Numbered from the stretch's first letter, positions 10,861-22,493 are shown. The stretch: 64,000 bases of DNA from Ditylenchus dipsaci (GCA_004194705.1 SADC01000492.1:62001-126000); one strand, 5' to 3'. A program made the numbers and translations. Notes: generated by a model not told the origin, from the sequence alone.

Positions 10861-11542
10861 GCCAAATCGGTCTTTTGTCCCTACTTGGATGAACACCCGT
10901 CCACCATATAAAATGTGTAAACACCCATATAAAAAAATTCATATAAAATTTGCTTTAAGTACACTTTTTAAGGCTTAAGCCTCAGGCCCAGAGTAGGCCA
11001 GCGTATGTTAGCTACGACCAGAAAATGTCTAATGCACTTTTTCCGGGGTCTGGGACATATATTTGGGTTATTTTTCATGTGGTTTTATAAAAAGAAATTT
11101 TTAGAGGGTTATTCGTTACTATGGCGAAAATTTGTTTTTACTGTTTGTTCTATTATTTTCGGCTCTTTTTGCAAGGATATTTTGTTTTGGCAGCAATAAG
11201 AAAATAATTTTTATTGTGTTTTTGTTGTACAAAACAAAGAGTAGCAGCTTTTTGTTATTGAAAACCGCAAAGGTGTTTGTTCCACAGTTTTAATGAAGCG
11301 AAAATATTACAATGACAAAAATATATGGAATAAACAATAGACATTTTGTGGTTAAAAACAGGGAACAAATTTTTGTTACAAACAAAGAAGTTGTTTACGG
11401 TAGGTAGATGGGTAGATAGGTAAATTCTATATAGTATTTGGCATGTGTGGGTCCTATTTTTTTAATAAATTTAATTTTTATAGCATTTTTGTTAACGAAT
11501 TCTAAAAAAGCTCTCTGTTACGTTGTAGAGCAGGGCCTTGGC
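10861..11542. other. Intergenic, no gene recognised
   Basis: AT-rich, with a run of TTTGTT-type words between 11,200 and 11,400. No exon or repeat end could be supported. Confidence 0.3.
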
Positions 11543-11798
11543 TACCGTATTTCCTCTAATATAACGGCCGGCCGTTATTTATTTCAATCATCCAAAAATC
11601 GGGAAAATTTTAGGTCGATCTCAAGATTTTCGGGTGAAAATTAATAATCTGAAAAAAAAGAATCGGTAGAGCTCGTGGGAGTTAAGAAAAGGCAAAAAAC
11701 AGCTACAGAAAATATTTACTCTGCACCGATATACAGACCTTCAAAGTCGAAGGGGCCGTTATATTAGAGGGGACCGTTATTTTAGAGGAAATACGGTA
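11543..11798. mobile_element. Pogo-type MITE
   Basis: Ends TACCGTATTTCCTCTAAT and its complement, the same as the pogo transposon at 3,709-6,181, followed inside by ATATAACGGCC and GGGGCCGTTATATTAGAGG. 256 bp, no coding capacity. Probably mobilised by a transposase like the one in this window. Confidence 0.8.
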
Positions 11799-12213
11799 TC
11801 TTTGAAGAAAAGATGTCACAAAAACAAAAGTTCCGGCCAGAGTTATAACGATTATAAGATTAAGATTTAGAAAATCCATACTACGGGAAGTACGGAAAAC
11901 TATTGTGTATTGTAAATCTTGATAGCATTCTTGCGAACTGTTCTAATTCTTATTTCCAATTAGTTTGTGTCTACTGTAATTTCCCATATGACAATGTTTA
12001 TTTGTGTACAAAAAACACTCAAATTCATAAGAGAGGGACAAAAAGTATTTCCAGACCAACATGTGACTATTTATAATGAGTCAACCGCCAAATAACATCA
12101 ATAATTGATCACGAGAAAGTAGAAGTAAGAAAAGTACATGTGCTAATGGGCAACTATCCAAACAACAAGACTGTCTTTTCCATGAAATATTGCATTGGGT
12201 TTTTTTCCTGCAG
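11799..12213. other. Intergenic, nothing recognised
   Basis: No exon, terminal repeat or array could be supported. Confidence 0.3.
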
Positions 12214-12322
12214 TCCTTCTGCTCAAGGAGTGTGTTTTGAAGTATTTGGCAAGAATAAAATCAGACCACCTGAATTAGAATCAAGTCTGGTCATAAATAT
12301 TAGAACTGCGAGCAAATACAGG
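12214..12322 (+). CDS. Possible internal exon of an unrecognised protein
   Basis: Follows a strong acceptor (TTTTTTCCTGCAG) and reads PSAQGVCFEVFGKNKI, continuing to SKYR before a GGTGGT donor. The composition looks like protein, unlike the surrounding repeats. It may belong to the gene at 13,303-13,864 or to the DUF4773-like gene, but the phases do not join directly. No family recognised. Confidence 0.3.
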
Positions 12323-12394
12323 GTGGTCTATCCCAGTCTGGTCCGTTGTTTTCGGCCGCATTTTTTTGCTATTTTTTTTTGATCAAATCGCTTG

Positions 12395-12545
12395 ATGGTC
12401 AATAGACCATGCTCACGTTGGTCTGGTGGTCCCTCGCCAATTCAGAATTAAATTTAGGTTTAGTTTTGTTAGAAACTAAATCCAACGATTAAGAAAAAAA
12501 TTTAATTGGCGGGGGAGCACCCGGCCACTGTGAGCATGGTCCTTT
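12395..12545. repeat. Short MITE-like inverted repeat
   Basis: GGACCATGCTCACAGTG-like ends point inwards at both sides, around a core TTTTGTTAGAAAC shared with the elements at 10,619 and 52,853. AATTGGCGGGGG and its complement, CCCTCGCCAATT, form the inner arm. Confidence 0.5.
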
Positions 12546-12746
12546 GTTCAAACTTTTATTTCATTCTCTTCGGTCTTCAGTCCTGGAGTCTAATTTTCTT
12601 AAGAATATAATTAAGACTTTGATATCCTTGCACATAACTGCACGGACGCCGCCGACTCTCTTCTTATTGTATAGCCAAATAGTCATTCGTAATATAAAAG
12701 TAGATCATTGCCAACTTTTAAAAAGGTCAGTGGCATCACCGCCACC

Positions 12747-12975
12747 TACCGTATTTACTCTAATTTAAGAACCCCCCCCCCCCTCGTTCAAATCGTGTTT
12801 GTGGCATTGCGTTTTTGACCCACTTTTTGAAGACTGCTTTCATGCAAGTTACCACTCATTTTGTAGCCAGTGAGATGAGCTACAAAATGAGGCATAACTT
12901 GCCTGAGGAAACTTTTCGAAAAGTGGGTCAAAAACACAATGCCAAAAACACGATTTTGAATTAAGGGGGGGGGGG
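12747..12975. mobile_element. Pogo-type MITE with one terminal repeat
   Basis: Left end TACCGTATTTACTCTAAT belongs to the pogo terminal family. The right side keeps the inverted inner part (CACGATTTTGAATTAAGGGGG) but lacks the terminal sequence. C and G runs of about 12 bp flank the inner repeat. Confidence 0.55.
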
Positions 12976-13302
12976 AATTATCGGGTTGGGGCCCGTAAGC
13001 TACTTGTCTATAAGTCGTCTTTTCGATTCGTTGAACAATTTTCAAACTAATGGAAATCTGATTATTCCTCTAATAACTCACCCTGCTCTAATATCAACTT
13101 TGAGCGCCTATATCTCAGTCTATTTGCAAAGCTGTTTATTGCGTTTTCTTTTCCCACGATCGATTCCAGTTTTAAAATTTAATATTTCACCCATCTCGAG
13201 TCGACCTAATTTTCAATTTTCAGCGATCCAAAAATAATCACCGGGTGAGTTATGATAGGTATATTTAGGCAAATCAAACTTATTTTGACGTATATTTAAA
13301 AG

Positions 13303-13864
13303 TGCAACCAGTGGATGACTTCTGTGGAGCCAGGCAATGTAATATCACCTACTCCATCTCTGTTTTGTCTGCTGGGATAGGGTCAGTGTTTGGTTCAGAA
13401 GTAGGTAAACTTCATTTTCCTTCTTTCAAGACGATGATTTTACGTTTGTTTTAGCCGCTGTTGCTGCTGGATGGCAACATGGTCAGGAGATTGGACAAAA
13501 CACACAACAAGTACTTTTTTGAGGACAATTCCGTAGTTCCTCTTTATGAAGGAATGCAAAAGGCAGACAAGGAACGTCAGCTGTATTTGGGTATCAGGTT
13601 TTTTGAGTTGCCTGAGGATATCCAGGGTTAGTGCTGCTGGTCACTTGTTTGTTTTGTCCAACCTCACTTTTGTTTAGAATACATTGTGGTGGATGTAACA
13701 GATGTTGCACTACACAATGATCGACGAGTCAGGATGGAGTTCTCCACTGAGACTGTGCGTATTCAAGGTAGGGATCAGAATGGGTTTAATGTTCAGATTT
13801 AGCCGTAGCTCTGATTATTTCTAACATTTTTTCGTTTTGTAAAGTAAAGCCAAGGAGCTATTGA
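13303..13864 (+). CDS. Unrecognised protein, last four exons
   Basis: Four exons join in frame across 45-80 nt introns with GT-AG borders: 13,303-13,400, 13,455-13,626, 13,678-13,767 and 13,845-13,864. They end at TGA. Together they encode about 125 residues with motifs CGARQCNITYSISV, DKTHNKYFFEDNSVVPLYEG, KERQLYLGIRFFELP and EYIVVDVTDVALHNDRRVRM, finishing VKPRSY. The regular alternation of hydrophobic and charged residues and the clean splice phases make it a real gene. No family comes to mind and I assign no function. N-terminal exons must lie upstream; candidates are 12,214-12,322 and 7,905-7,982. A possible polyadenylation signal (CAATAAAGG) lies at 14,236. Confidence 0.65.
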
Positions 13865-14304
13865 AAGCTGCAGGGTGTGTCAAGATATTTGGCCATTTTT
13901 AAACTGCCATTCTAAGGTAAGTTTCGAAATTCTGTAACTCAGCTTGATGTAATTTTTTTTGTTTATGAAGTCTAAACACAATCCTGTAGTTTTGGTCCTG
14001 GTCTGTGAAGCCCTGTGGACGGGCAATACCGAACTACACCTGAAACCAAACAAAATCCTGTTTTTGATTTTATATACCAATAAGATTGTTACATCAAGCT
14101 TAGTGGTTCTGCATTTACCGAAATTCGAAATTCAAATTTTAGGATACCCTGTTTAAATTTGCATTTCGGTGTTTTTTTCTGTAAAGTGTTGTCCTGCTTT
14201 GTTACAGTATTTGTATACGCCCAGCAATCAATTGGACAATAAAGGAACTAAAGTTTTTTGTAACAGTTTTTTCCGAAAATTTTAATATTGTGTCCAAACC
14301 ATCA

Positions 14305-14400
14305 TCATCTCAAAGCACTCTAAACCACTCCAAACCCCTCAAAAACTATCCTATACCACCCAAATCACCCCGAAACCATCTTTAATCAACCCAAATGGAC
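14305..14400. repeat. Degenerate 10-bp-period array (AAACCACYCC)
   Basis: About nine degenerate copies of AAACCACTCC spaced ten bases apart. The same word and spacing occur at 23,905, 32,036 and 63,631. Confidence 0.55.
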
Positions 14401-14651
14401 TATCTGGAGGTTTTAAGGCATATAGACGTTTGGCGAATATATCAGGACTGATATATTCGCGAAACGTTCCAAACGTTAGTTTTAGATGCTTTTGAACTCA
14501 ATATAAAAATTTTCGGAAAAATGTGAAAAATATGTGTTGGTCCTGTTGTTCAAGTGAGTTCTGGGGTATACTGAACTTGAGTGCCGGTGGTATACCGAAA
14601 TTTAGCCCTTGCTTTCTTAAAAGGCCTCTATTTTTTTCTCTTTCCTTCCCT

Positions 14652-14722
14652 TACAGTCCACTCTCGACACAGTGTAGCTCGCGGGATCGGAAAAATATAC
14701 ACTATGTCGAGGGTACACTGTA
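14652..14722. mobile_element. 71-bp pogo/mariner-type MITE
   Basis: Inverted ends TACAGTCCACTCTCGACA and TGTCGAGGGTACACTGTA with terminal TA. The hairpin loop is only about 30 bp. No coding capacity. Confidence 0.65.
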
Positions 14723-14933
14723 AGCCTTCTTTTTTTTTAAATTACCTTTGAGTGACCCACCCTACCTTCTTACTCCAACTTTGAAAAATTTAAAAAATTT
14801 TGTCGCAGAAAAAATACTGTTGATTGCTTCTGAAATATTTACCTTTTTTAGACACCTCGCCCCTTACCCTCCCCTCTCCCCGCGCTTATGCTCAGAATTG
14901 AAGTAAAATTGGCTAAACTTATTATTATTTCAG

Positions 14934-17900
14934 TGCACGTCTACAAGCGACATGAGGAACATTTCCGTAAGTATATGCAAACTTTATATTTTTTCTTGAA
15001 TATTTATCTCTTTTTCAGCTGATGAATCGGACAAGAAAGCAGAGTCGCCTGAGTCCGCTCAAGTAGACAACTCAACCCCCAAATCCAGCAGCCTGAGCGA
15101 GTGTGCTTGTGCTGCCAAGGAATGTGGATGTTGTGAACACGTCCATATGAAGGTGATCCACTTGAATGACACTGGTCAATACCTCTTTCTTACTTAATTA
15201 TCGTGTTTGAAGACAAATATTATTTTAGCTTGTATAAATGTGACCTATGTGTCTGAAGATTTGGGCTTGAGACTGACTCTTGAAGTGGACTCACATGTCT
15301 ACTACTCCAAAGAGCTTTCGGTATGTATTTGTTCTTGTGGTTTAAATTTTTTCAAAGGTGGGACAATGCAAAACGAATATGTTACATAGCCCAAGGATAT
15401 ATCTGCTGCGAGAAGATGTAAAAGTTTGCTTGAGTGAATAGTGCAATCTGTCCTCTGCTCGATTTTATAATCAAATATTTTCGGAGCGAAAAGATAGCCC
15501 GCGCGCGTTTGAATTTTCAAAACTATCATTGTCGGTCCGGCTATGGGCACTACTCTTGCTTAGTTAATCCTCCGCCCTCTCCCTCAAGCAAAAATGTTTT
15601 TGTCTTAGTCGATTTTTTAGGATTAGACAAGTGTTGGCCAACTTATAACTTATGACAAGGCACACGCAAAGGTACTATAAACTCATTTAGAAGTCTTTCT
15701 TAAAATATGCTAGCCAACCGTTTCCTAAGTCTAAGCAGGAGGAACCAAGTCGAAAAATCGATGTTTGGGGTGGGGCGGTGAGGAGAGATCTAACAAGTAT
15801 AGTCTCGGCAATTTCCCTAAGAAGTTAGATTTAGTACAGGGTGTGTCCCAGAAAAAAAAACCTCTACCCTTCAAGGACACCGTAGGACCATTTTTAATTC
15901 TCAATTTTTTGTGCACGATATGTCATCTTGTAGCCCTGAAAATTCTCTTGCAAATGGTATATCGACATTATTTAAGTGACAATGGCATAGTGGGTTAATA
16001 GACAGAACAAATAAAAAAAACGGATTTGTAGCCCTTTCTTTTCTCTTTCAATTGGTATATAAAAATTTACTGGATTATTTCAAAAAGTCAGCATCTGACT
16101 CTTAAGACAAATAAAGTCATTTCACAAAGTTTGACAAGCACTTTTGTCACCTTAACTGATCGAAATTTTGCTTGAGCGTTTTGTGCTAAAGAAATTTCTT
16201 TAATGTACAGTGCGTATCATAATGATAGGAAAACACGAGTCTTTGCAAAATAGTTAAGTTTTTTGTTCAAAAAATTCCTATTTTCAAACACAATGTTGAA
16301 TTACATCAAAATGATGCTATTCGTGATAAAAAAAAAGTTGTTGGTCTTGAGTGGAAATTTTTTACGCCCGCTAAACCGAAAAAATGCCGTATCATTATGA
16401 TAGGAACTTTTAGTAAAAACACGTTTATTGACTCTATAACATAACTATTTGGATAAATAACAGATTTACAATGTAAGCCCTAAATCTTAACTACAATTTG
16501 GTAGATCAAGCTCTTCTTTTGATTATTCCGAGAAAAGTTATGACCATCAACAAAAAAATTGTCGATTTCTAGTCAAACCTCTATTTCTGCCTTATTTTAG
16601 GACATTCTTTGAACAAAAAACTTAACTATTTTGCAAAAACTCGTGTTTTCCTATCATTATGATACGCACTGTATGTTGTAGCGCAGATCAAGAGCTACAA
16701 AAACATTTTTACATAATTTTTCGGTAAATTTTAATGTTCAGATATAGTCTCACGAAAACAGCAAATCCATTTGAAAACGACTGAAACTCGAAAAAATGCA
16801 GGGCTCTATATGCATTCGCATCTCTGGAAAAAAAAGATGCCTTGGTCCCCCCTGTTGATTTTTTTTGAAATTTTTTTTTCCAAAAGTCTCAAAAAGTGTT
16901 TATGTTCACTTTTTTAGCATTTTCAGGCAAAAATTTTTTGCCTCTCTTGATCAAAAAATGCGTATAGAGTCTCTTTTTGCCACGGCCCAGTTGAAAAACA
17001 TGGTAAAGCAGCTAAAAAAAAGTGGCCCCAGCATTATTCCCTTCCCCTCCCAATACAGCCCATAACCCCTTTAAATTGCTTTTCTGGACCTTTTATGGCG
17101 AAATTATTGCTTTAAAATGTGTTTTTTTTCTAACTCTCAAGCCCCCGAAGGGGCGCGGGGGCTTGAGAGTTAGAGATGCGCGCACGCACTTACCTTAGAC
17201 ATGATTCCGAGAAGTACTCTTGATCATAAAATGCATACAGAGTCTCTTTTTGCACAGCTCCATTGACTAAAAAATAGTGAAATATCACGTTTTCAATCTT
17301 TATCAGGGTAAAAAAATCCCCGTTTTTAAGAGTATTCTACCTCGTTTTGGTCACTGGAGCTAGGCAAAAATGGCCTCTATATGCATTTTATGATCAAGAG
17401 TATTTTCAGGCAAATTTTCAGGCAAAAAAATTTTTACCTGAAAATGCTAAAAAAGTGAACATAAACACTTTTTGAGACTTTTGGAAAAAAAATTTTCAAA
17501 AAAATTAACAGGGGGGACCAAGGCATCTTTTTTTCCAGAGATGCGAATGCATATAGAGCCAAATGCAGAAAAATTCGTTTTTGGATATTCGTGGTTTTTT
17601 TCAAAAAGCCATAACTCAACATTTATATTTTCAAAAATATTCTGCAAGTTGGGTTTTGTAGTGCTTGATCTGCGCTACGACATAGTGCGGTTTTTATTTG
17701 AGTAAAGTATCTGCACAAATCCCCAGCGTCCCAGGTATTTGTCGATCTTGTTCCACGTCAGTGGATCTCTTCACGGTGTTTGTATGTGGCTGATAGGGAG
17801 AGCAAAAGCACGCAATACTTTATTTAACTTAAACAGCAAAACAAAGCTATAAGACTGGCCAGTCTAAAAGATATTTACAAGGTCCGCGGACACATATTTA

Positions 17901-19597
17901 TAGACAATAATATCAGTTGGTTAGATCGCCAGAAAACTGGCGGAACTGGATCAGAGTAGAGGGGGAGTGGGATATGTACAATAGCGCAAATGGTGAGAAC
18001 AGCTAAAACATTCCAAAGGCTAATTTGCAGGATTGAATAAGCAAAAAATACAAACTACAAAAACGAACAACAAGCAAATAAAACACAATCTGAAAATGAT
18101 TAAGAATTAATATAGAAATAAGGGAATGATCGCGGTCCTTAACTTAATCAAAAACTGGACTCACTTACATTTGTTCTGTCTATTAACCCACTATGCCATT
18201 GTCACTTAAATAATGTCGATATACCATTTGCAAGAGAATTTTCAGGGCTACAAGATGACATATCGTGCACAAAAAATTGAGAATTAAAAATGGTCCTACG
18301 GTGTCCTTGAAGGGTAGAGGCTTTTTTCTGGGACACCCTGTATAGGTTAATCATTTTTTCTGTAGCTTATTTACTTTTTGTGTAGCAAAAGTGTTTTTTT
18401 TTTGTGGCAAATTTTCTTTGTAGCTAATTCACTTTTTGTGGCAAATCTACTTTTTTTGTGGCAAATTTATTTTTTCTGTAGCAAATTTACTCTTTTTTGT
18501 AGCAAATCCGATTTTCGTCTGTAGCACAAATACTTGAGCTAGTCTGCTTGTTAATTTATTTTAAATTCTCAAAACTTGTATATTGAGTCTATGAAAAACT
18601 TGGACTTCATAAAAGACAGGTGGATGAATTCATTGCTGGTAAAGCCGATGCGCTCTAGGTCTAATCTAACACATACACCTGGCACTCTTTCTCGGCTGCT
18701 TCATTACTCAACAGCCTCTGATGGATCAGTAATGGCCTGTTCACATACTGAGAGTGAGAGTAAGTTGTCATTGTGAACACCCCTTACTCTCACTCCCACT
18801 CTCACTCTCAGTATGTGAACAGGCCATAATGAAATTACGCAAGCTTACCGAATTTACTACCAATACAATGCATGATGATAATTCTATCAACCTTAGCCAT
18901 ATTTTGCTCCACCATTTTGAGAAGAGCAACACTTCAGTCCGTACATTTTTGGATCTTAACGGGCTTTTTCTGGTGAAGAAAAAAGTGTTGGCCGAAATAG
19001 CCGGGTACAAGTGGATCTTCTGCCAACTGCCTATGATATTTCAGGTATTTGCGATTTTCGTGTGCTAGGCCAAAGCGAAATTCTCGGCTCGGTTTTCGGT
19101 CTAAAAAGACTGAAAACAGTATGCGGATTAAGCGTATAGACATAAATATATATATATCTGAAGTTTTTAGAAATAAATAAGCACACTAGCTGAAGTACAT
19201 GTGCTACAGACGAAAATCGGATTTGCTACAAAAAGAGTAAATTTGCTACAAAAAAAGTAAATTAGCTACAAAAGTTAATAGAGGGAGTTAATAGAGGTGG
19301 AGTTAATAGAGTTTTTACGGTAATTCTTTCGCACAAAATTTTCTCAAACATATAAAATAATTTCAGTGAGGAACCCGCCGCCTGTGTGCTTTGAAGTGCC
19401 CCATCTCAGGGATTTTGCTAGTTTATGCTTAAGATTGTACAATGTAAGTTGCGAAAACTATGTGATTTAACTAACTTTAGCGTTTGTAGGTGGTAGTGAC
19501 GGAAGAGTCTATTTCTGGGTGTACTAAATTAGAAGCTGTGCTTTATCATCTCAAAGTTGCCACTGCAAAACTGGGTTGCTTTAAGATTCCTGTGTAA
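14934..19597 (+). CDS. DUF4773-like secreted cysteine-rich protein
   Basis: Exons: 14,934-14,966, 15,019-15,174, 15,229 to about 15,320, 19,367-19,443 and 19,490-19,597 (TAA). The first encodes HVYKRHEEHFP. The second is acidic, then CACAAKECGCCEHVHMKV. The third is ACINVTYVSEDLGLRLTLEV. The fourth is RNPPPVCFEVPHLRDFASLC. The last is SGCTKLEAV...KLGCFKIPV. The cysteine pattern and the NPPPxC / KLGCFKI motifs match my memory of DUF4773, a domain of extracellular invertebrate proteins of unknown role. A signal-peptide exon is missing and should lie upstream. The third exon ends one base out of phase with the fourth at its best donor (GTATGT at 15,321). Either the donor is 4 bases further on, or the GG run there is one base short. 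The 4-kb intron holds several transposons and the start of the 12-kb duplication. Confidence 0.7.
16206..16673. mobile_element. MITE with TACAGTGCGTATCATAATG ends
   Basis: Perfect inverted termini TACAGTGCGTATCATAATG with terminal TA; the next bases (GATAGGAAAACACGAG) are also inverted. About 468 bp, non-coding, mariner/pogo type. The outer duplication starts inside it at 16,504, so the second copy (33,647-33,815) has only its right part. Confidence 0.75.
16674..17690. repeat. Inner foldback of the 15.8-18.3 kb element
   Basis: Inverted arms carry CAAAAAGTGTTTATGTTCAC and GCATATAGAGCC around a centre at about 17,150, where CTCAAGCCCCCG is mirrored. Open frames on both strands are by-products. 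Repeated at 33,816-34,840. Confidence 0.55.
18345..19290. mobile_element. Array-armed foldback with TTTGTAGCAAAT words
   Basis: The left arm (18,345-18,530) is an array of seven or eight words like TTTTGTAGCAAATTTACTC. The right arm (19,195-19,285) holds the inverted words GATTTGCTACAAAAAGAG. Nearly matching GTTAAT words flank it. A PIF/Harbinger-like element sits in the centre. Repeated at 35,487-36,430. Confidence 0.55.
18733..18826. mobile_element. 94-bp PIF/Harbinger-like MITE
   Basis: TAA occurs directly on both sides (18,730-18,732 and 18,827-18,829). Ends TGGCCTGTTCACATACTGAG are perfectly inverted, and the arms have a 6-bp GAGAGT period. A three-base TWA target duplication is typical of PIF/Harbinger. 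The second copy is at 35,872-35,965. Confidence 0.75.
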
Positions 19598-19735
19598 GCT
19601 GTGAAGGATAGTTTGGTGAGGTGTGAGGGAACACAATCTCTGGGACGTCATTTCTGTAAAATTCTCGGAAACACACATGTTTTGTACACATAATTTATTA
19701 TTTATTGTTCTTTTCTCGAAAAGATTGGTAGCAAC

Positions 19736-20358
19736 GGCAACCAGACAAAGCAACATCAAAACTATTTTGTCGCGCGACAATGCAACAAAAATGTTGCATT
19801 GTCGTATGCTTTTCGTCGTGCGACAAAATACCAAAAAATGTTTTATGTCGCGCGACGAAGTAACAAACAAACGTTTCTTGTCGCATGACAATGCAACAAA
19901 TTTTGCTCTTTGTCGCGCGACCTTGCAAACAAATTTTTCTCTTTTTCGGATTTTTCGAAGGATTTTTTCAAGATATTCATTTAGGTGTTCATGGTTAGCG
20001 TTTCTGATCAATATGCGCATCTTCAAATTTAGGGGAAGGAGAAAGTTGTGCCATTTCAGTTTGTGCCCATTCAATTTGTGCCCATAATTGAGTTCAAAAA
20101 GACTGAATAATCCACTAAATTTGGGCAAAAATTGAATGGGCACAAACTGAAATGGCACAACTTTCTCCTTCCCAAATTTAGAATTGACTGCTAAATTGTA
20201 AATTACTCTCGAGACATTAATGATTTATTTGTTGCACTGTCGCGCGAGAAAGAGCGAAATTTGTTGCATTGTCGCACGACAAAGTGACAAAAAAATTATT
20301 TTGTCGCGCGACAAATGTTCATTTCAAAATAGTTTTGATGTTGCTTTGTCTGGTTGCC
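19736..20358. mobile_element. hAT-type array-armed foldback with GTCGCGCGAC words
   Basis: A 9-bp direct repeat, GGTAGCAAC, flanks it at 19,727-19,735 and 20,359-20,367 (8-bp target duplication plus one shared base). Inverted ends GGCAACCAGACAAAGCAACA. Arms are arrays of the palindromic word TTGTCGCGCGACAA with variable spacers such as TGCAACAAA. A smaller hAT element (20,033-20,173) is nested in the middle. The inner tandem duplication begins in its left end, so the copy at 24,827 lacks that end. A full copy lies at 36,878-37,500. The 209-codon open frame here is a by-product. Confidence 0.8.
20033..20173. mobile_element. 141-bp hAT-type foldback nested in a larger one
   Basis: Exact 8-bp target duplication AAATTTAG (20,025-20,032 and 20,174-20,181). 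Ends GGGAAGGAGAAAGTTGTGCC. Arms are arrays of TTTGTGCCCATTCAA. Further copies near 25,110-25,250 and 37,177-37,315 arise from the duplications. Confidence 0.85.
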
Positions 20359-20748
20359 GGTAGCAACTGTTTTGTTGGGATTTTGTATAGGATTAAGTTG
20401 TTTATTATGGCAGAATTGCCAAGGATTTTTTGTATTTTAATTAGAACGTACGCAAAGTGTAGAATAGTAAGACCTTGTACATATTGTGATTAGCATTTTT
20501 GTTGGACGAACTTTGTTTTTGAGAATAAGAGTATAATTACCTGATTTGACTTGCACAATAAAAACAAAGTATGAGACACACGGCAGATAGACAACGACAA
20601 TTCAAGCGCCCGAAAAAGTAAATTTTGGTAAACGAATCTGCAAAATGTCCTTGCACTAGAAACCATAAACTTGAAATCCAAAAATTTATTGGAAAAAATC
20701 ATTTACATTAAACGAACTAGCGACAGATATATTGGACACTTAATCAAT

Positions 20749-21063
20749 CTACTCGAATTTATTCTTGGAAAGGTCATCTCCGTATTTATTCTTGGCTCCA
20801 TTACTGCCAAGAGGAGTTCCAGACATGACGAAGGGCGCATCTTCGTAATCAAATTTGTTGGTATGCACAGGCTTCTTCATATCGTAGCCAGGACGAGGAG
20901 ATTCAGTTGTACCCCATTCACTGCTTAGCCGACTTTCATCATTCTGACTGGCTGTACGGGTAGAATCATAATCATAGTTTCCAGCACCACCCACGGAAGA
21001 ACGATTGGCTGAACGAAGAGCGTCGTAGCTTTTATCAGGAGCACTGGTACCACTGGAGTTGTA
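20749..21063 (-). pseudogene. Orphan last exon of the OCIAD1-like gene
   Basis: Encodes the same C-terminal 104 residues (from YNSSGTSAPDKSYDALRS to KYGDDLSKNKFE) as the exons at 25,822 and 37,891, with its acceptor TTTTCAG intact. On the minus strand it lies downstream of a complete gene and of a truncated second exon (24,742-24,826). It can only be used if splicing skips the nearer last exon at 25,822. Confidence 0.8.
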
Positions 21064-21674
21064 CTGAAAAGAAAACATTATTTATCCTGCCTAATACATA
21101 AAATAAGGTTTTTTGGTAGAAGTCAGGGTGGGACGCGGTCGGGTACCCGAACCGGGAACCGAACCGGAGGCATTATGGCAAAATTACCCGAACCGAGAAC
21201 CGGGTGTCCAGGAACCGGAAGAACCGAGAACCGGGTCTAGGAACCGACCGGTTCCGGTTCCAAATAAGCATTGGATAGAATTGATAACTTGAAAGTTAAA
21301 TTTAAGTTTGAAGTTTAAACTTTAATTTGCCACTTTTTGTGTTCAGTTATCCGTGTCTCGGTAAGTGTTTTTCCAAATTTTGTGAATAAAAGCTTATTTG
21401 AAAGAGAAGATATGGATCTACAACTTGAAATTAGTGATTTTTTAAAAAACGTGAAAATTCGTCACTTTTTGAGTTAAACAAAGTCAATGAAAAATCATTA
21501 ATCAAATGAAACGATTTTTTCTGGGTCGGTCATCCTGTACAAAAATTAATATAAAATAGCCTATTTTAAGAATTTTTTTTTTCAAACTCATATCTTTAAA
21601 GTACCTAACTGCTACAACCTGAAAAAAGGAGTTTTTGAAACTTGTTAAGATTCGCGAAGTCATAGTCTCGTAAA

Positions 21675-22105
21675 TAGGGTTGTCGGCTTGGCCTTATGCA
21701 TATTTGAAAATTTTGGATGCTTTTTATATTTTAGCTCTAGTTTCATCATATTTTTCGTCTCTATAATAGCGCAAATGAAAGTTTAGAATCTTGGCTACAC
21801 ATTGATATATAAAACTTGTGCCTTTGCGAAAAAAAACCAGAAATTTTAATCAAGACAATTTCGGCTTGCCCAAGCAGATTTCGGCTTGGGCAAGCCGAAA
21901 TCGCATTTTCCAAGCCGAAATTGTTTTGATTAAAATTTCTGATTTTTTTTTGCAAATGCACAAGTTTTATATATCAATGTGTAGCCAAGATTCTAAACTT
22001 TCATTTGCGCTATTATAGAGACGAAAAATATGATGAAACTAGCGCTAAAATATAAAAAGCATCCAAAAATTTTCAAATATGCATAAGGCCAAGCCGACAA
22101 CCCTA
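21675..22105. mobile_element. hAT-type MITE with TAGGGTTGTCGG ends
   Basis: Exact 8-bp target duplication CTCGTAAA (21,667-21,674 and 22,106-22,113). Perfect inverted termini TAGGGTTGTCGGCTTGGCC. The interior is a long palindrome with CAAGCCGAAAT words. Duplicates at 26,749-27,180 and 38,819-39,249. Related ends occur at 56,033 and 61,586. Confidence 0.85.
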
Positions 22106-22493
22106 CTCGTAAATCAAATGAAAATCAAAAGAAAGTTCTTATGATTTTCATTTGATTTACGAGCATATAATTTTTCGAATTTTAGCGATTTTCAAAACTG
22201 CTTTTTCAGGTTGTAGCAGAACTACTAAGTTACTAGGAAAGATATAATTTTGAAAAAAAAACTTCTCAAAATAGACGATGTTATATTAATTTTGTGCAGG
22301 ATGATCGACCCAGAAAAAATCGTTTCATTTGATTAATAACTTTTCATTGACTTTGTTTAGCTCAAAAAGGGAATAATTTTTATGTTTATTGAAAAATCAT
22401 TGATCTCAAAGTGAAGATCTAAATCTCCTCTTTCACAGAAGCATTTGTTCATAAATTTTCGAAAAACAGTCACCGAGATATACATGTAGATAA

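Larger units (their letters stand above)
15835..18342. mobile_element. 2.5-kb foldback with TACAGGGTGTCCC ends
   Basis: The terminal words TACAGGGTGTGTCCCAG (left) and CTGGGACACCCTGTA (right) open inverted arms of about 170 bp that include CGGTGTCCTTGAAGGGTAG and ATATGTCATCTTGTAGCCC. TA ends suggest a mariner-type element. The middle contains other elements: a TA-ended MITE (16,206-16,673) and an inverted repeat centred near 17,150 (CTCAAGCCCCCGAAGG). No transposase found. The right half is duplicated at 33,647-35,486. Confidence 0.65.

Noticed and set aside
19529..20158. 209-codon open frame on the minus strand, the longest in that area
   Set aside because: It lies across a foldback element and its nested MITE, repeats the array word in translation, and recurs only because the region is duplicated.
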